A stretch of DNA of 64,000 nt from Sphingomonas lacusdianchii (GCF_022664395.1 NZ_JAKRET010000007.1:62001-126000); one strand, 5' to 3'. Positions 10,239-19,446 are shown, counted from the stretch's first letter. The notes: generated by a model not told the origin, from the sequence alone. Numbers and translations are program-made.

Positions 10239-11519
10239 CTACTCCCGCGTCACCGTCAACCCATCGCGGAACAGCAGCTCGCGCCGCGGCACCGGAATCT
10301 CGATCCCGTTCTCCTTGAACAGGTCCCACAGCCGGTTGAGCACGTCGGACCGGACATTGCCGACCCCCTGTTCGGGGTCGCTGATCCACGCCAGTATCTC
10401 ATGCTCGACCGCATAATCGCCGTACGAGATCAGCCACACATTCGGCTTGGGACTGCGCAGCACACGCGGGCTTTCCACCGCCGCCTGCAACATCAGCTTC
10501 TGCGCCAGCCGCAAATCGGTCTCATACCCCACCCCGACCGGAATCCGTACCCGGACGTTGCGGTCGGAAAAGGACCAGTTCTCGACCTCCTGCGTCATCA
10601 GGTTTTCGTTGGGGATCAGATGTTCCTTGCCATCGCGGGTGATGACCGACACCGCGCGCACCCCGATCTTGTTGACCCAGCCGAAGCTGTCGCCGACGAC
10701 GATCACGTCGCCCGGCTTGATCGAGCGGTCCATCAACAGGATGATCCCTGCGATCAGATTGCCGACCGTCTTCTGCAACCCGAAGCCGACCGCCAGTCCC
10801 AATCCGCCCGAAAAGATCGCAAAGGTCGTGAGGTCGATGCCGAGCAGGTCGATCCCGAAGAAGAAGGCGGTAATGACCACCGCGATCGACGCCAGCTTCT
10901 GCGCCAGCAATTTCTGCGCAGGGTCCAGCCCCTTGGCCTGCGCCACGCCATGCGCGACCAGCTTGTTGACGATCCGCACGATCGCATAGAGCACCACGGC
11001 GGTCAGCAGCGTGCTGACCAGCGCCAGCAGTGACAATCGCCGCCGCCCGATCGAAAAGCCGATCGCATCGAGGGTATCGGTGATCGGCTCCAGCCCGCCG
11101 ATCGCGCCCGACAGCACGGCGACGAACAGGATGAACCCGACGGTCCACGCCATCCACCGCGCCAGATGGACGCCGCGCAGCAACTGCACCGCCAGCCGCG
11201 CGACCGCCGCGCCCAGCGCCACGCCGACGACGATGTCGGCCAGCGCCCCCCAGTCGCGTCCCTGTGCGACGATCGCCAGCGCCAGCACCGCGACCAGATG
11301 GCGGACGATGTCGCACAGCCGTCCGACGATGCCGGTGGCATGCTCGCCCACCCGCTCACGCCACAGCCCGGTCAGCCCCGGTCCCGCCCAGCGCCCTGCG
11401 AACCAGCCGAGCGCCAGCGACAACAGCACGAGGCCGAGCGCTACGCCCGCCTCGATCAGCCCCGCGCCGCCGCCGACCGGCAGGCCGCGCGCCGCCAGCC
11501 AGTCGGCGACCCCGTTCAC
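10239..11519 (-). CDS. Small-conductance mechanosensitive channel, MscS family
   Basis: The product opens under membrane tension to release solutes after osmotic downshock. It is 426 residues, longer than E. coli MscS, because about four extra transmembrane helices precede the channel. The pore helix and beta domain are recognisable in LAVGFGLQKTVGNLIAGIIL, DRSIKPGDVIVV and HLIPNENLMTQEVENWSF. The start is GTG, overlapping the TGA of the upstream metC-type gene (GTGA at 11516-11519), so translation is coupled. Co-transcription with two sulfur-amino-acid genes does not point to a shared job. A second, longer channel gene lies at 27553. Confidence 0.93.
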   Translation of the reverse strand: MNGVADWLAARGLPVGGGAGLIEAGVALGLVLLSLALGWFAGRWAGPGLTGLWRERVGEHATGIVGRLCDIVRHLVAVLALAIVAQGRDWGALADIVVGVALGAAVARLAVQLLRGVHLARWMAWTVGFILFVAVLSGAIGGLEPITDTLDAIGFSIGRRRLSLLALVSTLLTAVVLYAIVRIVNKLVAHGVAQAKGLDPAQKLLAQKLASIAVVITAFFFGIDLLGIDLTTFAIFSGGLGLAVGFGLQKTVGNLIAGIILLMDRSIKPGDVIVVGDSFGWVNKIGVRAVSVITRDGKEHLIPNENLMTQEVENWSFSDRNVRVRIPVGVGYETDLRLAQKLMLQAAVESPRVLRSPKPNVWLISYGDYAVEHEILAWISDPEQGVGNVRSDVLNRLWDLFKENGIEIPVPRRELLFRDGLTVTRE

Positions 11520-12709
11520 CGCGTCGCCCGGAACCGTGCGAGGCCGGCGTCGAGATCGGCGATGAGGTCGTCGGCATCCTCCAGCCCGATCTGCAACCGG
11601 ATCATCGGTCCTTCGGCCGCGCGCCGGGTGACGCTGCGATAGCGATGCGGATCGATCGGCAGTGCAAGGCTCTCATACCCGCCCCAGCTATAGCCGATGC
11701 CGAACAGCGCGAGGCCGTCGATCAACGCCGCGCGCGCATCGTCGCTACCCCCATCGAGGACGAAGGCGAACAGCCCGGCACTCCCCCGGAAATCGCGGAC
11801 GAAGACGTCGTGCCCCGGACAGCCGGGCAGCGCGGGATGCAGCACCCGCGCGACGCCCGGCTGGTCCATGAGCCATTTGGCGATACGGATCGACGACTCG
11901 CCATGCTGCTTTAACCGCACCGCCATCGTCCGGAGACCACGTGCGCCCAGCGCGGCGTCGTCCGGCCCGACATGCTGGCCCAGTTGATAGGTCGCATCGC
12001 GCAATGCCTGCCAGTGCGACGCGACCGCCGTCGCCGACCCAAGCATCGCGTCGGAATGGCCGACGACATATTTGGTGCAGGCCATGATCGTCACGTCGAC
12101 GCCATGCGCCATCGCCGGGAACAGCAACGGCGTCGCCCAGGTATTGTCGAGGATCGTCGTGATCCCCCGTTCCCGCGCGATCGCCGTCATCGCCGGCACG
12201 TCCTGCACCTCGAAGGTAAGGCTGCCGGGGCTTTCGAGGAACAGCACCCTGGTGTTCGGCCGGATCAGCTCGGCGATGCCGGCACCGACGACCGGATCGT
12301 ACAGCGTCGTCTCGACCCCGATCGTCTTCAGCATGCCATTGGCGAAGGCGCGGGTCGGATCATACGCGCTGTCGGGCAGCAACAGGTGATCGCCGGGCTT
12401 CAGATAGGCGAGCAGCGCCGTCGTGATCGCCGCGACGCCGGAGGGATAGAGCAGCGTCCCCTCCGCCCCCGGCTCCAATTCGGTCAGCGCCTCGGCCAGC
12501 GACCATTGGGTCGGCGTACCGCGCCGCCCGTAATAGAGCCGGTGATGGGTGTTCGCGCCCGCCGCCGCGCGCAAATCGGCGACATCGTCATACAGGATCG
12601 TGGAGGCGCGCCAGACGGGGACGTTGACGACGCCGCCGGTCCATTGCTCGCGGCGGCCGCCGGTGACGACGCGCGTCGCGGGCGATTGCGGGGTATCGTG
12701 CTTGCTCAT
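11516..12709 (-). CDS. metC: Cystathionine beta-lyase
   Basis: This PLP enzyme of the Cys/Met metabolism family would cleave cystathionine to homocysteine, pyruvate and ammonia. The start at 12709 was chosen because its ATG overlaps the TGA of the upstream gene (12706-12709) and yields MSKHDTPQSP, giving 397 residues. The PLP lysine lies in MACTKYVVGHSDAML. LYPSGVAAI and the late SWGGYESL match MetC better than MetB, and SWGGYESL is characteristic of beta-lyases. A cystathionine gamma-synthase activity cannot be excluded from sequence alone. Downstream it overlaps the mechanosensitive channel start. Confidence 0.88.
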   Translation of the reverse strand: MSKHDTPQSPATRVVTGGRREQWTGGVVNVPVWRASTILYDDVADLRAAAGANTHHRLYYGRRGTPTQWSLAEALTELEPGAEGTLLYPSGVAAITTALLAYLKPGDHLLLPDSAYDPTRAFANGMLKTIGVETTLYDPVVGAGIAELIRPNTRVLFLESPGSLTFEVQDVPAMTAIARERGITTILDNTWATPLLFPAMAHGVDVTIMACTKYVVGHSDAMLGSATAVASHWQALRDATYQLGQHVGPDDAALGARGLRTMAVRLKQHGESSIRIAKWLMDQPGVARVLHPALPGCPGHDVFVRDFRGSAGLFAFVLDGGSDDARAALIDGLALFGIGYSWGGYESLALPIDPHRYRSVTRRAAEGPMIRLQIGLEDADDLIADLDAGLARFRATR

Positions 12710-13527
12710 GCGATCACCTTCGGCGTCTGCGGGTCGGCCGCCCATTCGCTCCAGCTGCCGTCATACAGCGCCGCGTCGCGCCCCAGCAGATGCAGGGCAA
12801 AGGCGGGGATCGCGGCGGTGATGCCCGACCCGCAGGTCGTCGTCACCGGCCGGTCCAGATCGACGCCTTCGCTCGCGAACAGCGCCGCCAGTTCGTCGGG
12901 CGAACGCCATGTCCCGTCGTCGCGAAAGAAGCGCGCATAATGCAGGTTGCGGCTGCCCGGGATATGCCCCGACGGCAGCCCGCGCGGATCGGCCTCGCTC
13001 CCGTCGAACCGCGCAGGAGACCGAGCGTCGACCAATTGCGCACCATCACCTGCCAATATCATGGCTTTAGTCCGCACTGCCGCCAGATCGGGATCGGCAA
13101 CGAACTGCACCGGCTCCGCCATCACCGCGCCGCTCTCGACTGGCCGCCCTTCGCTCCGCCACTTTGCAAGGCCGCCGTCGAGGATCGCGACCGGCAGCGA
13201 CGGCGCGAACCGGCGGAATAGCCACCAGCCCCGCGCCGCCGTATGGTGCGGCGAATTGTCGTACAGCACGACCTGCGCATCCTGACCGACCCCGATCGAG
13301 CCCAACCGTTCGGCGAACTTGTCCGCCGTCGGCAGCGATGTCGCCTGTCCCGTCGACAGGCCACGCAGATCGAGGAAGCGCGCATCGGGGATATGCGCGG
13401 CGGCATATTCAGCGCCCTCGTCGCGCGGCGGATCGGGCTGGACCGGCACGAACGTCGCGTCGAGGACGATCAGCCCGGGAGTGCCGATCCGATCGGCCAG
13501 CCATGCGGCGGAAACAAGCGATTGCAT
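12706..13527 (-). CDS. sseA: Thiosulfate / 3-mercaptopyruvate sulfurtransferase
   Basis: This is a two-domain rhodanese of 273 residues. The first domain carries LIVLDATF...EYAAAHIPDARFLDL. The second carries QLVDARSPARFDG...GHIPGSRNLHY and the active loop CGSGITAA with its catalytic cysteine. The CGSG[VI]TA loop is the signature of 3-mercaptopyruvate sulfurtransferases rather than rhodaneses proper (CRKGVT). The start is the internal ATG at 13527 (MQSLVSAAWLADRIG), since the 12 residues before it look like untranslated leader. The enzyme moves sulfane sulfur to thiol acceptors. The overlapping metC start indicates coupled expression within a small sulfur-metabolism unit. Confidence 0.9.
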   Translation of the reverse strand: MQSLVSAAWLADRIGTPGLIVLDATFVPVQPDPPRDEGAEYAAAHIPDARFLDLRGLSTGQATSLPTADKFAERLGSIGVGQDAQVVLYDNSPHHTAARGWWLFRRFAPSLPVAILDGGLAKWRSEGRPVESGAVMAEPVQFVADPDLAAVRTKAMILAGDGAQLVDARSPARFDGSEADPRGLPSGHIPGSRNLHYARFFRDDGTWRSPDELAALFASEGVDLDRPVTTTCGSGITAAIPAFALHLLGRDAALYDGSWSEWAADPQTPKVIA

Positions 13528-13598
13528 GGGGGAGAGGCTTAGGCTGCGTTGCCCGGCGGTCAAGCGTCGGATGCCCTTCGCTGCCCTACGACACTTCG

Positions 13599-13630
13599 TT
13601 CGTCATTCCCGCGCAGGCGGGGATGACGAA
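13599..13630. repeat. TTCGTCATTCCCGC inverted repeat (second REP family)
   Basis: TTCGTCATTCCCGC (13599-13612) and GCGGGGATGACGAA (13617-13630) pair with one mismatch around a GCAG loop. This belongs to a different family from the CCCCAGC element. It sits between the 3' end of the photolyase gene and the 5' end of the sulfurtransferase gene, in a position where it could end photolyase transcription. Confidence 0.8.
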
Positions 13631-13641
13631 CCGCGGCAGTA

Positions 13642-15189
13642 TCACCCCTCATACCGTGGCAACCCGTCAAGCGCCTCCAAAAACCCCGCCGCCTGCTTCC
13701 GCAAATCGCGCTGCGTTTCCTCGGCCATCTTGTCCCAGCTGCGATAGGGCATCGCCATGCGCGGATTGTTGCCGAACTTGCCGCGATTGCGAACGATGAA
13801 GTCCCAATAGAGCGCATTGAACGGACAGGCGTCCGGCCCGATCCGCTGCTTCACGTCATAGCGGCAGGACCGGCAATAATCGGACATCCGGTCGATATAG
13901 GCGCCTGATGATGCATAGGGTTTCGACCCCAGCAGCCCGCCATCGCCGAACTGGCTCATCCCCAGCGTATTGGGCAACTCGACCCATTCATAGGCATCGG
14001 CATAGACTTCCAGATACCAGCGATGCACCTGTTGCGGTTCGGCCCCGATCAGCAGCGCGAAATTGCCGGTAATCATCAACCGCTGGATATGATGGGCATA
14101 GGCATTGGCCAGCGTCTGTCCGATTGCCTGGCGCAGACAGTGCATGTCGGTTTCGCCCGTCCAGTAGAAGCCGGGCAGGTCGCGCTTCGCGTTCAGGAAA
14201 TTGCGGTTCACATAGTCCGGCCCCTCGCGCCAATAGATGCCGCGGACATATTCGCGCCAGCCGATCACCTGCCGGATAAAGCCTTCGGCGGCGTTGATCT
14301 TGACCTTTCCGGCGACGAACTGCTTCTCGACCGCGCGGCATAGGTCGAGCGGATCGAGCAGCCCGGCGTTGATGTAGGGCGAGAGCACCGCATGCCACAG
14401 ATAAGGTTCGTCGGTCAGCATCGCGTCCTGATTGTCGCCGAATCCAGGCAGGGCATGGGTCAGGAACGCGCGTTGCTGGCGCAGCGCATCCTTGCGCGTC
14501 ACCGCGAAGTCGAACCCGTCGAGCGTCCCCGCATGATCGCCGAAGCGTTCGCCGACCAGTTTCAGCACGTCCCGGGTCACATCGTCGGGCGCGAACGACA
14601 GCGGCCGGGGCATCAGCATGTCGCGCTGCGCCGGCTTGCGATTGTCGTGGTCAAAATTCCATTTGCCGCCGACCGGCTTGTCGCCGTCCATCAACAGCCC
14701 GGTCTCGCGCCGCATGTCGCGATAGAAATATTCCATGCGCAGTTCGCGCCGTCCCTCCGCCCATGCCGCGAACCGGTCGTGCGAGCAGATGAAGCGTGTG
14801 TCCGGGCGGATCGACACGGACACGCCGAAGACCGTTTCCCACGCCTCCAGCATCGCCTGCACCCGCCATTCGCCGGCTTCGGTGACGACGATTCGCGTCG
14901 GATCATGCCGCTCGACCGCCCGTGCGATCTCGCCGGTGAAGCTACCGGTATTGTCGGGATCGTCGAGCGTGACGTAATCGACGCTCCAGCCTGCCGCGCG
15001 CAGCGCCCCCGCATGATGCCGCATCGCGGCGAACAGGAACGCGATCTTCTTCGGATGGTGGCGGACATAGGTGGCTTCCTCGACCACCTCCATCATCAGG
15101 ATGGTGCTATTGTCCGGCTCGGCATCGGCCAGCGACGACAGCGAAAACGACAGCTGGTCGCCCAGCACAGGGATCAGCACCCGTTCCAT
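13642..15189 (-). CDS. Iron-sulfur (6-4)-type photolyase / cryptochrome (FeS-BCP family)
   Basis: This 515-residue protein belongs to the deoxyribodipyrimidine photolyase-related family (PF04244), whose members repair UV photoproducts with FAD, a ribolumazine antenna and a [4Fe-4S] cluster. The four cysteines fall at 351, 439, 442 and 455, a pattern matching Agrobacterium PhrB almost exactly. The N-terminal Rossmann antenna domain starts at MERVLIPVLGDQLS. The FAD-binding helical domain includes YAHHIQRLMITGNFALL and WVELPNTLGMSQFGDGG. The gene is alone, divergent from queF by 20 bases, so the two share a very short promoter region. Confidence 0.93.
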   Translation of the reverse strand: MERVLIPVLGDQLSFSLSSLADAEPDNSTILMMEVVEEATYVRHHPKKIAFLFAAMRHHAGALRAAGWSVDYVTLDDPDNTGSFTGEIARAVERHDPTRIVVTEAGEWRVQAMLEAWETVFGVSVSIRPDTRFICSHDRFAAWAEGRRELRMEYFYRDMRRETGLLMDGDKPVGGKWNFDHDNRKPAQRDMLMPRPLSFAPDDVTRDVLKLVGERFGDHAGTLDGFDFAVTRKDALRQQRAFLTHALPGFGDNQDAMLTDEPYLWHAVLSPYINAGLLDPLDLCRAVEKQFVAGKVKINAAEGFIRQVIGWREYVRGIYWREGPDYVNRNFLNAKRDLPGFYWTGETDMHCLRQAIGQTLANAYAHHIQRLMITGNFALLIGAEPQQVHRWYLEVYADAYEWVELPNTLGMSQFGDGGLLGSKPYASSGAYIDRMSDYCRSCRYDVKQRIGPDACPFNALYWDFIVRNRGKFGNNPRMAMPYRSWDKMAEETQRDLRKQAAGFLEALDGLPRYEG

Positions 15190-15209
15190 TCGCCTGCGCC
15201 TTCCCTTAA

Positions 15210-15662
15210 ATGGCGGCCATGGACCCGAAATTCCTTGGCCAGGCCAGCCCGCTTCCCGCCAACCCGGAAGCCGCCGAACTCGATTATGTTCCGAACCCGC
15301 GGACCACGCCCTATCTGGTGCGCTTCACCGCGCCCGAATTCACCTCGCTATGCCCGGTGACCGGCCAGCCGGATTTCGCGCATCTGGTGATCGACTATGT
15401 GCCGGGCGCGACGATCGTCGAATCCAAGTCGCTGAAGCTGTTCCTCGGCGCGTTCCGTAATCATGCCGCGTTCCATGAGGATTGCACGGTCGGCATCGGC
15501 GAGCGCCTGTTCCGCGAAATGCAGCCGGTATGGCTGCGCATCGGCGGCTATTGGTATCCGCGCGGCGGCATTCCGATCGACGTGTTCTGGCAGTCGGGGG
15601 AACCTCCGCGGGCGCTATGGATTCCCGATCAGGACGTTCCCGGTTATCGCGGGCGGGGGTGA
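15210..15662 (+). CDS. queF: NADPH-dependent preQ0 reductase QueF
   Basis: QueF reduces 7-cyano-7-deazaguanine to preQ1 on the way to queuosine in tRNA wobble positions. The protein is 150 residues, the short type I form. The catalytic cysteine is C48 in [12 protein letters not shown]. The NADPH motif ESKSLKLFL and the catalytic HEDC segment are intact. The other queuosine genes are not in this window. The start ATG was accepted as given; a second in-frame ATG three codons later is equally usable. Confidence 0.96.
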   Translation: MAAMDPKFLGQASPLPANPEAAELDYVPNPRTTPYLVRFTAPEFTSLCPVTGQPDFAHLVIDYVPGATIVESKSLKLFLGAFRNHAAFHEDCTVGIGERLFREMQPVWLRIGGYWYPRGGIPIDVFWQSGEPPRALWIPDQDVPGYRGRG

Positions 15663-15673
15663 CCGTCGCGGGT

Positions 15674-15705
15674 GCGACACGGTTCGCCACGGAATCGTGT
15701 CGCAA
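15674..15705. terminator. Hairpin downstream of queF
   Basis: TGCGACACG (15674-15682) and CGTGTCGCA (15697-15705) form a perfect 9-bp stem with a 14-base loop. No U-tract follows, so it may be a factor-assisted terminator for queF. Because it lies about 95 bases before the glycosyltransferase start, it could also be an operator for that gene. Confidence 0.45.
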
Positions 15706-15800
15706 CGCACAAATCGTGCAACCATTCATTGTGCCGAAATGTTTCTGTTTGCGGACACCGCCCCTAGGGTGCGGACATTGCATCGCAAAGAGGAACGCTG

Positions 15801-18068
15801 ATGGACCATAAGGTCGCCTTGGAGCCGCTCGACCGTATCGCGCTGATCGGTAACTTCCTGCCGCGCAAATGCGGGCTCGCGACCTTTACGACCGACACGT
15901 ACAACGCGCTGCGCGACCGCTATCCCGAACTTGCGGTCGACGTCTATGCGATGGACGACCGGCCCGGCGCCTATGCCTATCCGCCCGAAGTGACTCATGC
16001 GATCGCTCAGAACGATCGCATCGCATATCTCGACGCCGCCCGCCGGATCGAGGCAAGCGGCGCGCAGGCGGTTTGGGTCCAGCACGAATATGGCATCTAT
16101 GGCGGTCCGGCGGGCGAACATATCGTCGCGCTGCTCGACCGGGTGAACGTGCCGGTGGTGATCACGCTGCACACCATTCTCGAAACCCCCAATGCCGACG
16201 AACGCCGTGTGCTCGAAGCGCTGCTGCGCCGTGCTGCCAAGGTCGTGGTAATGGCCGACAAGGGCCGCGAGATACTGGTGCGCGTCCATGGCACCGATGC
16301 GCGCAAGATCGTGATGATCCCGCACGGCGTCCACGACCGTCCGTTCGTCGCACCCGACACGATGAAGGGCCGTTTCGGTTGGGAAAACCGGCCCGTTATT
16401 CTGACCTTCGGCCTGCTCGCCCCGAACAAGGGGATCGAGACGATGATCGACGCGATGCCCAAGGTCGCGGCCAGCCACCCCGACGCACTCTACGTCGTAC
16501 TCGGCGCGACTCACCCGCATCTGGTCGCACATGAGGGCGAGGCCTATCGTGATCGGCTGAAGGCGCAGGCAGCTCGGCTGGGAGTCGCTGACAATGTCTG
16601 CTTCCTCGACGGCTTCGTCGAACAGGATGAACTGCTCGATTATCTGCAAGCCGCCGACCTTTATGTCACCCCCTACAGCAACCCGGCACAGATCACCTCG
16701 GGCACGCTGTCCTACGCGGTCGGCGTGGGCAAGGTCGTGGTGTCGACGCCCTATGTTCACGCCACCGAAATCCTCGCCGACGAACATGGCGTGATCGTCG
16801 ATTTCGGCGATGCGGATGCGTTCGCTCATGAAATCAATGACTTGCTTGGCAATGACCTGCGTCGCGACACGCTGGCGCTGCGTGCCTATGCCCGCGGCCG
16901 GACCATGTTGTTCCCGTGTCTTGCCGAGGCGGCGATGGTCGAGATCGAGCGTGCAGTCGCCGCCCGCCCCCTCCGCGTTCGTCCCAGCACGGACCTGACC
17001 GCGCTGACGCCGGACTTCGCCGCCGTCGAGCGGATGAGCGACGCGACCGGCATGTTGCAGCATTCGATCTATTCGGTGCCCGACCGTCGACACGGCTATT
17101 GCATCGACGACAATGCCCGCGCGCTGATCCTGATGTCGCAGATCGACGATCTCGATCCGGTCCAGCGCGACAAGTGGACGACGATCTACGCGTCGTTCGT
17201 CCAATATGCATGGAACCCTGACAAGCGCCGCTTCCGCAACTTCATGAACTTCGACCGGACGTGGTGCGAGGACGAAGGGTCGGAGGATTCGAACGGCCGC
17301 ACGCTGTGGGCGCTGGCGATCACCGCCCGCGATGCCAAGTCGCACAAGCATCGCGACTGGGCTACCGCCCTGTACGAACAGACCGCGTCGATCGCACTCG
17401 ATCTCGGCTCTCCGCGTGCCCGCGCCTTCGCGATGCTGGCGGCGGTGGCGATGCTTGAGGTCAATGGCAGTCATGCCCTGTCGAAGGAAATTGCGACCCG
17501 CTTCGGTGCCGAGCTGGTTACCCTGCTCGATGCGACCCGACGGCCCGAATGGCAATGGTTCGAAATCGTCCTCGCCTATGACAATGCCCGTCTGCCCGAA
17601 GCGATGATCCGCGCCGGCAAGGCACTCAAGCGCGACGATTTCCTGCAGGTCGGCCTCGACACGCTCGACTGGATCGTCAGCCGCCAGACCTCGCCCGAAG
17701 GCCGCTTCCGCGCCGTCGGCACCGAAAGTTTCGGTCGCGCCTATGCCGATCCGCTGCCCTTCGACCAGCAGCCGCTGGAAGCGCAGGCGACGGTGGAGGC
17801 CTGTGCCGCCGCGTTCGAAGCGACCGGCGACCGGCGTTGGCGGGACGAAGCGGTGAAGGCGTATAACTGGTATCTGGGCGCCAACGATCTCGATCTGCCG
17901 CTGGCGACGGTGGCCGATGGCGGCTGTTTCGACGGGCTGATGCCGACCGGTCTCAACCGCAATCAGGGGGCGGAGTCGATTCTCGCGCTGCAATTGGCAT
18001 CCTGCGCGATTTCAGCCCTTTCAAAGCGCCGCGCATCCGTGGCAGACCCTCGCCGCGCCGTGGCCTGA
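15801..18068 (+). CDS. GT-B glycosyltransferase fused to an (alpha/alpha)6-type domain
   Basis: The 755-residue protein has two parts. Residues 1 to about 370 are a family-4-like GT-B glycosyltransferase: LIGNFLPRKCGLATFT near the start, WVQHEYGIYGG, VVITLHT, IPHGVHD, TFGLLAPNKGIE, and the nucleotide-sugar loop YSNPAQITSGTLSYAVG. From about 390 to 745 lies an all-helical region with repeated aromatic and acidic motifs (GYCIDDNARALI, FRNFMNFDRTW, WFEIVLAYDNARLPEAMI, DPLPFDQQPLEAQATVEA). This resembles the six-hairpin toroids of glycoside hydrolases. It has no signal peptide and is likely cytoplasmic. ATG follows GAGGAA. A GH130 phosphorylase gene follows within 40 bases, suggesting synthesis and turnover of a mannose-type glycan. 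That role is inference. Confidence 0.85.
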   Translation: MDHKVALEPLDRIALIGNFLPRKCGLATFTTDTYNALRDRYPELAVDVYAMDDRPGAYAYPPEVTHAIAQNDRIAYLDAARRIEASGAQAVWVQHEYGIYGGPAGEHIVALLDRVNVPVVITLHTILETPNADERRVLEALLRRAAKVVVMADKGREILVRVHGTDARKIVMIPHGVHDRPFVAPDTMKGRFGWENRPVILTFGLLAPNKGIETMIDAMPKVAASHPDALYVVLGATHPHLVAHEGEAYRDRLKAQAARLGVADNVCFLDGFVEQDELLDYLQAADLYVTPYSNPAQITSGTLSYAVGVGKVVVSTPYVHATEILADEHGVIVDFGDADAFAHEINDLLGNDLRRDTLALRAYARGRTMLFPCLAEAAMVEIERAVAARPLRVRPSTDLTALTPDFAAVERMSDATGMLQHSIYSVPDRRHGYCIDDNARALILMSQIDDLDPVQRDKWTTIYASFVQYAWNPDKRRFRNFMNFDRTWCEDEGSEDSNGRTLWALAITARDAKSHKHRDWATALYEQTASIALDLGSPRARAFAMLAAVAMLEVNGSHALSKEIATRFGAELVTLLDATRRPEWQWFEIVLAYDNARLPEAMIRAGKALKRDDFLQVGLDTLDWIVSRQTSPEGRFRAVGTESFGRAYADPLPFDQQPLEAQATVEACAAAFEATGDRRWRDEAVKAYNWYLGANDLDLPLATVADGGCFDGLMPTGLNRNQGAESILALQLASCAISALSKRRASVADPRRAVA

Positions 18069-18106
18069 TCGGCCACGGCTTCGGCCGGGACTAATTGGAC
18101 GCGCGA

Positions 18107-19387
18107 ATGCTGGATATCTACAACCACCCCTTGCGGCTTTATGCCGATCCTTCGCGTGTGGTGGTGCGCCCGTTTCATATCGCGTGGCAGCGCAACGGCT
18201 CTGCTCCCAGCCGTACCGAGCGGCTGGTCGGCGAAGTGCTGGCGATGTCGCCCGCCGAAACGCGCGCCCAGCTCGAAACCGTGCTCAAGGATTTCGAGGC
18301 GCGCCATTGGCAGACGCGTCGCGTGTTCATGACCCGCTATGACGAGATCGAGACGGTGCTGGGCCTTAACGGCGCCGAGATCGGCGACGAGAAGCGCCAG
18401 CTGATCGGCGCCTATTTCTGTCACGAATACAGCTATGCCGCCGCCGCGCTGATGAACCCCAGCGCGGTGCCGCATTTCGACCAGTCGGGTATGCCGGACG
18501 GGTCGTTGCGTATCCTGATGTCGCTGCGCGCGGTCGGCGAAGGCCATATTTCGTCGGTCGCCTTCCGCGAAGGCATCATTACCGACGAGAACGAACTGAC
18601 GCTCGCGCCCGAACCGCCCTTCGCCACCGCCGCCGACGCGATCGGTGAGGAGGATGAAGCGCCCGAGGGCGAGGTGACGGTGTTCCGCCATCGCGACTCG
18701 ACGCTGTCGGGCACGGTGATCTTCCCGATTACCCAGGCCCAGTCGAAGGGACTGGAGGACATGCGCCTCGTCCGCTTCCAGCATGACGATGGCAGCTTCG
18801 AATGGCTCGGCACCTACACCGCCTATAACGGATCGATGATCCAGTCCGAACTGCTGCGCACCCGCGACTTCCGCGCATTCGACCTCGTGCCGATGACCGG
18901 CAGCGCCGCCCGGAACAAGGGCATGGGCCTGTTCCCGCGCAAGGTCGGCGGCCAGTATATGATGATCGGCCGGCAGGACGGCGAAAACCTGTTCCTGATC
19001 AAATCCGACACGCTGACCCATTGGGACGAGGGCGAGTTGCTGCTCAAGCCCGTCTATCCATGGGAACTGGTCCAGATCGGCAATTGCGGCCCGCCGATCG
19101 AGATCGACGAGGGCTGGCTGCTGTTGACCCATGGCGTCGGCGCGATGCGCAAATACGCGATCGGCGCGGTGCTGCTCGACAAGGACGATCCGTCGAAGGT
19201 GATCGGTCGCACCCGCGACCCGATCCTCGCCGCCGCGAACGAGGACCGCGAGGGCTATGTCCCGAACGTCGTCTATTCGTGCGGCGCGATCCGCCACGGC
19301 GACCGCATCTTCATTCCTTATGGCGTCGCCGACAGCTCGGTCGCCTTCGCTTTCGTCACGATCGAGGCACTGCTCGGCGCGATGTGA
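18107..19387 (+). CDS. GH130-family glycoside phosphorylase
   Basis: By eye this is a GH130 five-bladed beta-propeller enzyme. The family comprises inverting phosphorylases (and a few hydrolases) acting on beta-mannosides, which use phosphate to release mannose 1-phosphate. Supporting segments are DMRLVRFQHDDGSFEWLGTYTAYNG, ELLLKPVYPWELVQIGNCGPP, GWLLLTHGVG and AIGAVLLDKDDPSKVIGRT. ATG 18107 gives 426 residues; a TTG at 18095 would add four. There is no signal peptide. The specificity (beta-1,2 versus beta-1,4, mannose versus glucose acceptor) cannot be read from the sequence. Co-directional placement after the fused glycosyltransferase suggests a shared substrate. A long hairpin follows the gene. 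Confidence 0.88.
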   Translation: MLDIYNHPLRLYADPSRVVVRPFHIAWQRNGSAPSRTERLVGEVLAMSPAETRAQLETVLKDFEARHWQTRRVFMTRYDEIETVLGLNGAEIGDEKRQLIGAYFCHEYSYAAAALMNPSAVPHFDQSGMPDGSLRILMSLRAVGEGHISSVAFREGIITDENELTLAPEPPFATAADAIGEEDEAPEGEVTVFRHRDSTLSGTVIFPITQAQSKGLEDMRLVRFQHDDGSFEWLGTYTAYNGSMIQSELLRTRDFRAFDLVPMTGSAARNKGMGLFPRKVGGQYMMIGRQDGENLFLIKSDTLTHWDEGELLLKPVYPWELVQIGNCGPPIEIDEGWLLLTHGVGAMRKYAIGAVLLDKDDPSKVIGRTRDPILAAANEDREGYVPNVVYSCGAIRHGDRIFIPYGVADSSVAFAFVTIEALLGAM

Positions 19388-19403
19388 ACGGTTCTCGATC
19401 GTT

Positions 19404-19446
19404 GTTCTGAGTAGCCAGTGCGGCAAGCACAATGGCTACTCAGAAC
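19404..19446 (+). terminator. Long hairpin after the GH130 gene
   Basis: GTTCTGAGTAGCCA (19404-19417) pairs perfectly with TGGCTACTCAGAAC (19433-19446). The loop itself contains GTGC/GCAC, extending the stem with a 2-base bulge. It starts 17 bases after the stop codon. No T-run follows, so it may stabilise the 3' end or act with Rho. Being palindromic, it works on both strands. Confidence 0.6.
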
